Source of the DNA: Halomonas sp.
GTDB taxonomy: Bacteria; Pseudomonadota; Gammaproteobacteria; Pseudomonadales; Halomonadaceae
Assembly (NCBI RefSeq): GCF_020832045.1
Contig: NZ_JAFIFK010000035.1
Span: forward strand, 1 to 34,949
DNA: 34,949 nucleotides
Direction: 5' to 3'
Under the pieces are notes generated by a model, which was not told the DNA's origin, ran no database searches, and worked only from the letters and a program-made list of their open reading frames with translations. Both the position numbers and the translations under genes were made by a program. Within the stretch, counting starts at the first letter, position 1, and each line of letters begins with the position of its first letter. This document shows, piece after piece, positions 31,875 through 34,949 of this stretch.

Positions 31875-33083
31875 ATGTCCGGACCTAGGGAACCAGAGCC
31901 TTTCACCATCGCCCTTCACCCGGTTCACGATGCCAGCCATCACCATGTGGCCGATCGCCTCGTCTACGGCCGGCACGTCGAAGCCGAGGACGAAGTCGAA
32001 GATCTGATGTCTGCCACGGCCCGGGCACTGGCGAGTGCTGTGTACGAGCTGGGCGATGCCGGTCTGCTGGGCGACAGAACCCTGTTCATCGACCTACCCC
32101 TGGAGTGGCTGGACCGCCCGGAGCTGCTTCCCACGCCGGCACCACGCCTGGCCCTCGGGGTCGCCGAGGTCGGCTCTATCGATGCCGATTTGCTCGAGCG
32201 TCTCGACGACATTCGTGAGCGGGGCTACCGAGTCATCATGCCTTCCCGCCTGATCAAGCAGGATGTCGGCGCCATGCTTGGCCGCTGCGATATCATTCTG
32301 CTCACGTCACCCAGCGACCTCGATGAACAGACGCTAGAGAAGCTCCCCGCACGCAACATAAAACTGCTGGTCGAAAATCTCGACAGTCGCCAGGCGCTGG
32401 AGCACTATCAGGCGATGGGCTGTGACTACTACCATGGCCAATACTTGGCACACCCCAGCTTCATTGCCTCTCAGCCGCGCGGGCGCCACGGTAACCGGGC
32501 CGCACAAATTCGTCTCATCCGCGCCCTTTACGAGGACAACAGCGACCTGAACCGGATGCACGAACTGGTGGTGCAAGTGCCGCATCTCCACGTGGCCATT
32601 CTACGCCGTGCAAATTCTTCCTATTTCAATCGCGGTGGCAAGGCAGTGGATCTGCATCGTGCGGTACAGGTACTCGGGCTGATCGAACTGCGGCGGCTGA
32701 TCCTGACGCTGACCCTGGCCAGCTTGCAGCCCTCATCTCGCATCGTACTGCGCATGGCGCTTGTTCGTGCCTTCATGTGCCGAAATCTGGCAGCCCCCTT
32801 CCCCACCCTGGATCCCGAAGATGCCTTCACCACGGGCCTGTTCTCGCTCATGGACGCCTTGCTCGAGGAGGATCGCAGCACCCTGCTTGCGCACCTGCCG
32901 CTTGGCTTGCCCATCATCGAAGCCTTGAAGTACCGTGCCGGGCCGCTAGGTGCCGTACTTACCCTTTGCGAAAATCATGAGCAGCAGGTAGAAGCTGCCA
33001 TCGACGATGTGCCAGCCGACCGACTCCACGCCTGCTACATGGAAGCCTTGGCGAGTACCAAAGCGCTGATGGACAACCTCTAG
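31875..33083 (+). CDS. Degenerate EAL-HDOD protein
   Basis: The 402-aa protein has a C-terminal HDOD domain (about 210-395, AQIRLIRALYEDNSDLNRMHELV and HLHVAILRRANSSYFN) after an N-terminal region that follows the EAL fold pattern (FTIALHPVHDASHHHVADRLVYGR, LFIDLPLEWL, GCDYYHGQYLAHP) but has lost the catalytic EAL, Asn, DDF and AEGVET residues. It probably works as a non-enzymatic adaptor. It is a more decayed relative of the 19963 gene. The ATG at 31875 has AGGGAG upstream. It follows the free EAL gene by 84 bases and ends in the same CTAG that holds the fliA stop, so the two convergent genes overlap by three bases. Confidence 0.85.
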   Translation: MSGPREPEPFTIALHPVHDASHHHVADRLVYGRHVEAEDEVEDLMSATARALASAVYELGDAGLLGDRTLFIDLPLEWLDRPELLPTPAPRLALGVAEVGSIDADLLERLDDIRERGYRVIMPSRLIKQDVGAMLGRCDIILLTSPSDLDEQTLEKLPARNIKLLVENLDSRQALEHYQAMGCDYYHGQYLAHPSFIASQPRGRHGNRAAQIRLIRALYEDNSDLNRMHELVVQVPHLHVAILRRANSSYFNRGGKAVDLHRAVQVLGLIELRRLILTLTLASLQPSSRIVLRMALVRAFMCRNLAAPFPTLDPEDAFTTGLFSLMDALLEEDRSTLLAHLPLGLPIIEALKYRAGPLGAVLTLCENHEQQVEAAIDDVPADRLHACYMEALASTKALMDNL

Positions 33084-33787
33084 TCGTCGCTCTCGGCCAG
33101 GCGAACGCGCAACCGGCTCACGGCCTGGCTATGCAACTGGCATACCCGCGATTCGGTTACCCCGAGCACGACGCCGATCTCCTTGAGGTTGAGCTCTTCC
33201 TGGTAGTACAACGCCATCAGCAGCTTTTCACGCTCGGGTAACGCCTCGATGCCCTCGACCAGCTGCTGACGCTTTTCCGCATCGATCAGCATGCGGTAAG
33301 GCGTATCGATGGTGGCATCCTCGATTCCGGGCTCTACGCCTTCCGACACCAGCACCTCGAATGGCAGTAGGTGACCGCTGTTGGTGTCGTTCAACAGTTG
33401 TCGGTACTCCTCGAGTCCCATCTCGAGCTCAGCGGCAATCTCATTTTCCTCCGCCGGCCTGCCCAATTGCTGCTCCAGACGACGCACGGCTTCATCGACC
33501 GCTCGTGCATTGCGCCTCACACTGCGTGGCAACCAGTCACGGCTGCGCAGCTCATCCAGCATGGCGCCTCGAATACGCTGGCTGGCGAAGGTAGCGAAGC
33601 TGGCGCCTTGATTGGCGTCGAAACGGCCCATCGCCTCCAGCAGCCCTACCGTACCGGCTTGAATCAAATCATCGAGCTCGATACTGGCGGGTAGACGAAC
33701 CTGCATCGACAGCGCCTGGCGCCTCACCAGCGGCAGGTACTCTTCCAGCAGGTCCGACTGCTCTATCTTGCCTCGTGCTGTGTACAT
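33080..33787 (-). CDS. fliA: Flagellar sigma factor sigma-28
   Basis: FliA directs RNA polymerase to late flagellar promoters. The 235-aa protein has region 2 (RLPASIELDDLIQAGTVGLL, FATFASQRIRGAMLDELRSR-DWLPRSVRR), region 3 (RRLEQQLGRPAEENEIAAEL) and region 4 (LPEREKLLMALYYQEE, LKEIGVVLGVTESRVCQLHS), closely matching E. coli FliA. I chose the ATG at 33787 because MYTARGKI aligns with the E. coli start; an in-frame ATG at 33823 would add 12 residues, and neither ribosome binding site is strong. It lies downstream of flhE on the same strand. Four putative target promoters are in this window. Confidence 0.97.
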   Translation of the reverse strand: MYTARGKIEQSDLLEEYLPLVRRQALSMQVRLPASIELDDLIQAGTVGLLEAMGRFDANQGASFATFASQRIRGAMLDELRSRDWLPRSVRRNARAVDEAVRRLEQQLGRPAEENEIAAELEMGLEEYRQLLNDTNSGHLLPFEVLVSEGVEPGIEDATIDTPYRMLIDAEKRQQLVEGIEALPEREKLLMALYYQEELNLKEIGVVLGVTESRVCQLHSQAVSRLRVRLAESDD

Positions 33788-33853
33788 GCTCTTACTCTCG
33801 CGGCTGACGGTGTCCTCGAGCATCGCTTCACCATGCTCGACGAGTCAGATTCA

Positions 33854-34267
33854 CTACAGGTTATGATGATTCACTATCACCTGCAGCCCCTGCAGGGTTG
33901 CAGCACGCTGGCCACGCTCCTGCAGGGAGAACTGAAAGTAAAGTGGGGTATCGGCCGGCATACCGGCCAGCGCCTCGGTCTGTCCACGCGATCCAGGCAG
34001 TGGCACACATCCGCCCATGTGACAAAGCCAGGCATATACCTCTCTCCCTGCCAGTGGCTGATACTGCCAGTTCACCCGGCCCATCACCTGGCCTTGGGCC
34101 AGCTCCGGCGAGGGTGGTAGAAGGACGGCGGACATTGCCGGGCGTTCGCTCATCACCACCTGCACGGCAGGGGCCGTCGCTACCCAGCTACCCGCAGCCT
34201 GGGCCAAGCCCGCCCAGACTCCACATAAGGTCAGGATGACGATACCTTGCGCAACTTTTGGCTTCAT
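33854..34267 (-). CDS. flhE: Flagellar protein FlhE-like, periplasmic
   Basis: The 137-aa protein has a signal peptide (MKPKVAQGIVILTLCGVWAG with likely cleavage after AQA) and features of FlhE: SGVM-like RVNWQYQPLAG, the Cys pair in WLCHMGGCVPLPG (E. coli LCSQSRCVEL), LYFQFSL and the C-terminal LQVIVNH close to E. coli QVIVNYR. Enteric FlhE is a periplasmic protein encoded after flhBA that prevents proton leak through the flagellar export gate. Here the start overlaps the stop of the preceding gene by four bases (ATGA), so it is translationally coupled, and fliA follows. flhA and flhB are not visible. Confidence 0.82.
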   Translation of the reverse strand: MKPKVAQGIVILTLCGVWAGLAQAAGSWVATAPAVQVVMSERPAMSAVLLPPSPELAQGQVMGRVNWQYQPLAGREVYAWLCHMGGCVPLPGSRGQTEALAGMPADTPLYFQFSLQERGQRAATLQGLQVIVNHHNL

Positions 34268-34842
34268 CGTGCCAATACCAGCAGTTCGATACCAAAGTAT
34301 GTTTCCGCCACATATTGAAGGTTGCTCAGCAGACCTTCACGCCCTACCCCCGGCGGATGCACGGCGATCAGACGCTGCGGGCCGCCCTGCTCAGCGATCT
34401 GCTGGAGCATGCGGTAGCCACGGCGAAAGGCCTCCAGGTCATCGTCTATCCAAAGCGCCCAGTGGGATTGCTGTGCTGCCAACAGGGGCAAATGTGAGCT
34501 ATTGATCGGTAACGCCACGATACGCCAGGCACGAGGGTTGCCGACCCAGCGCCTACCTTCTCGAGCCCAGCTCTCAAATAGCTCGGTTACCCGGGCTGTA
34601 TGCCGTTCCGCCGTACCCGCCAGCCCCAGCACCATCAGCGTCAGATCCTGGTCGCTGCGAGGCTTGGGGGGCTTGATCACCCCACTCGTGGCGACCGGTT
34701 GGGCAGCCGAGCGCTTAGTTGGTTCACCGGGAGCTATCTCCGCGGCGAGTTCGACCAGCATTTCAGCCACGTGTAACGGGCAGTCGTCCTGCGATGTACC
34801 GTTCGCCCATTGGCGCAGGCCCGCGGCCTGGTCCCATCCCAT
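34264..34842 (-). CDS. Flagellar-locus protein, possibly a degenerate FlhG/MinD-like ATPase
   Basis: The 192-aa protein lies between a partial gene and flhE, overlapping both by 1 and 4 bases. Its first 60 residues are Pro/Ala-rich linker; the rest reads DLTLMVLGLAG, WRIVALPINSSHLPLLAAQQ, HWALWIDDDLEAFRRGYRML and a C-terminal GLLSNLQYVAETYFGIELLVLA. The order of strands and the last motif remind me of the C-terminal half of FlhG/MinD proteins (xANMxxSxxEGxxLFxxLxxVxxxFL), but no Walker A is present. This is a weak structural guess; otherwise unknown. I chose ATG at 34842 with GGGAG upstream over the TTG one codon earlier. Confidence 0.6.
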   Translation of the reverse strand: MGWDQAAGLRQWANGTSQDDCPLHVAEMLVELAAEIAPGEPTKRSAAQPVATSGVIKPPKPRSDQDLTLMVLGLAGTAERHTARVTELFESWAREGRRWVGNPRAWRIVALPINSSHLPLLAAQQSHWALWIDDDLEAFRRGYRMLQQIAEQGGPQRLIAVHPPGVGREGLLSNLQYVAETYFGIELLVLAR

Positions 34843-34949
34843 CAACTTGACTCCCTTTCACCAAGGCCAAGGTGGCGAATGGCATCGCGCACCAGAAATA
34901 GCTGTATCAATGCTTCGAGCAATGCCACGTCGCGGCGACGACGCTTGCC
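34842..34949 (-). CDS. Partial gene (C-terminal 35 residues), likely flagellar
   Basis: The reverse strand at the right edge is open and reads GKRRRRDVALLEALIQ, LFLVRDAIRHLGLGE, then RESS and TGA at 34844-34842. Its stop shares one base with the start of the next gene (TGATG), so it is the upstream member of the flhE-fliA operon. Context suggests a flagellar gene such as flhF or flhG, but the tail does not show a motif I can assign. Confidence 0.5.
   Translation of the reverse strand, partial: GKRRRRDVALLEALIQLFLVRDAIRHLGLGERESS

Overview
The window looks like chromosomal DNA of a motile, high-GC gammaproteobacterium, most likely a member of the Halomonadaceae (Halomonas or a close relative). 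This rests on the mix of core genes (metG, nth, argG, argF, rnt, grxD, fliA, flhE), the GC-rich codon use and the protein families. It is inferred from content, not from a search. Genes are dense: no gap exceeds 300 bases, the longest being about 280 bases upstream of the cstA-like gene. I see no tRNA, rRNA, CRISPR array, insertion sequence or prophage.

Layout, left to right. A partial lipoprotein gene and a YetF/DUF421 membrane protein (both minus) precede metG. Two tandem CHASE4-GGDEF diguanylate cyclase genes follow. Next come an N-terminally short RnfB-type ferredoxin with nth, a carbonic-anhydrase-like gene resembling the carboxysomal (CsoSCA) type, and a YdcF/ElyC-like gene. On the minus strand, a compact operon encodes a CstA-family transporter, a small protein ending in Cys-Cys (cory-CC-star type) and a soluble ArsA/Get3-like ATPase. 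A small membrane protein and a glutathione S-transferase follow. From 14.5 to 19.9 kb there is a translationally coupled signalling operon: a REC-only response regulator, a membrane protein joining PAS/degenerate-kinase regions to a DnaQ-type exonuclease, a 65-aa membrane protein, and an SLC5 symporter-STAC-histidine kinase. An EAL-HDOD gene separates it from a DUF294 nucleotidyltransferase-like gene. A housekeeping block follows (hlyU-like, argG, rnt, HPF-cold-shock fusion, grxD, argF).

The last 8 kb is a motility and c-di-GMP district: a PAS-GGDEF-EAL gene, motB- and motA-type stator genes, a free EAL gene, a degenerate EAL-HDOD gene, fliA, flhE, a possible degenerate FlhG-like gene and a partial gene. 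Four sites match the flagellar sigma-28 consensus (TAAAGTTT-N11-GCCGATAA) with exactly 11-nt spacers. They lie upstream of the first diguanylate cyclase, the EAL-HDOD gene at 20 kb, the stator operon and the free EAL gene. With fliA itself in the window, this suggests that c-di-GMP makers, breakers and effectors here are switched on together with late flagellar genes.

The most unusual items are the sigma-28/c-di-GMP regulon, the exonuclease-sensor/symporter-kinase module without a DNA-binding output, the CstA/CC-tail/ArsA-like trio, and the carboxysome-type carbonic anhydrase-like gene with no carboxysome genes nearby.
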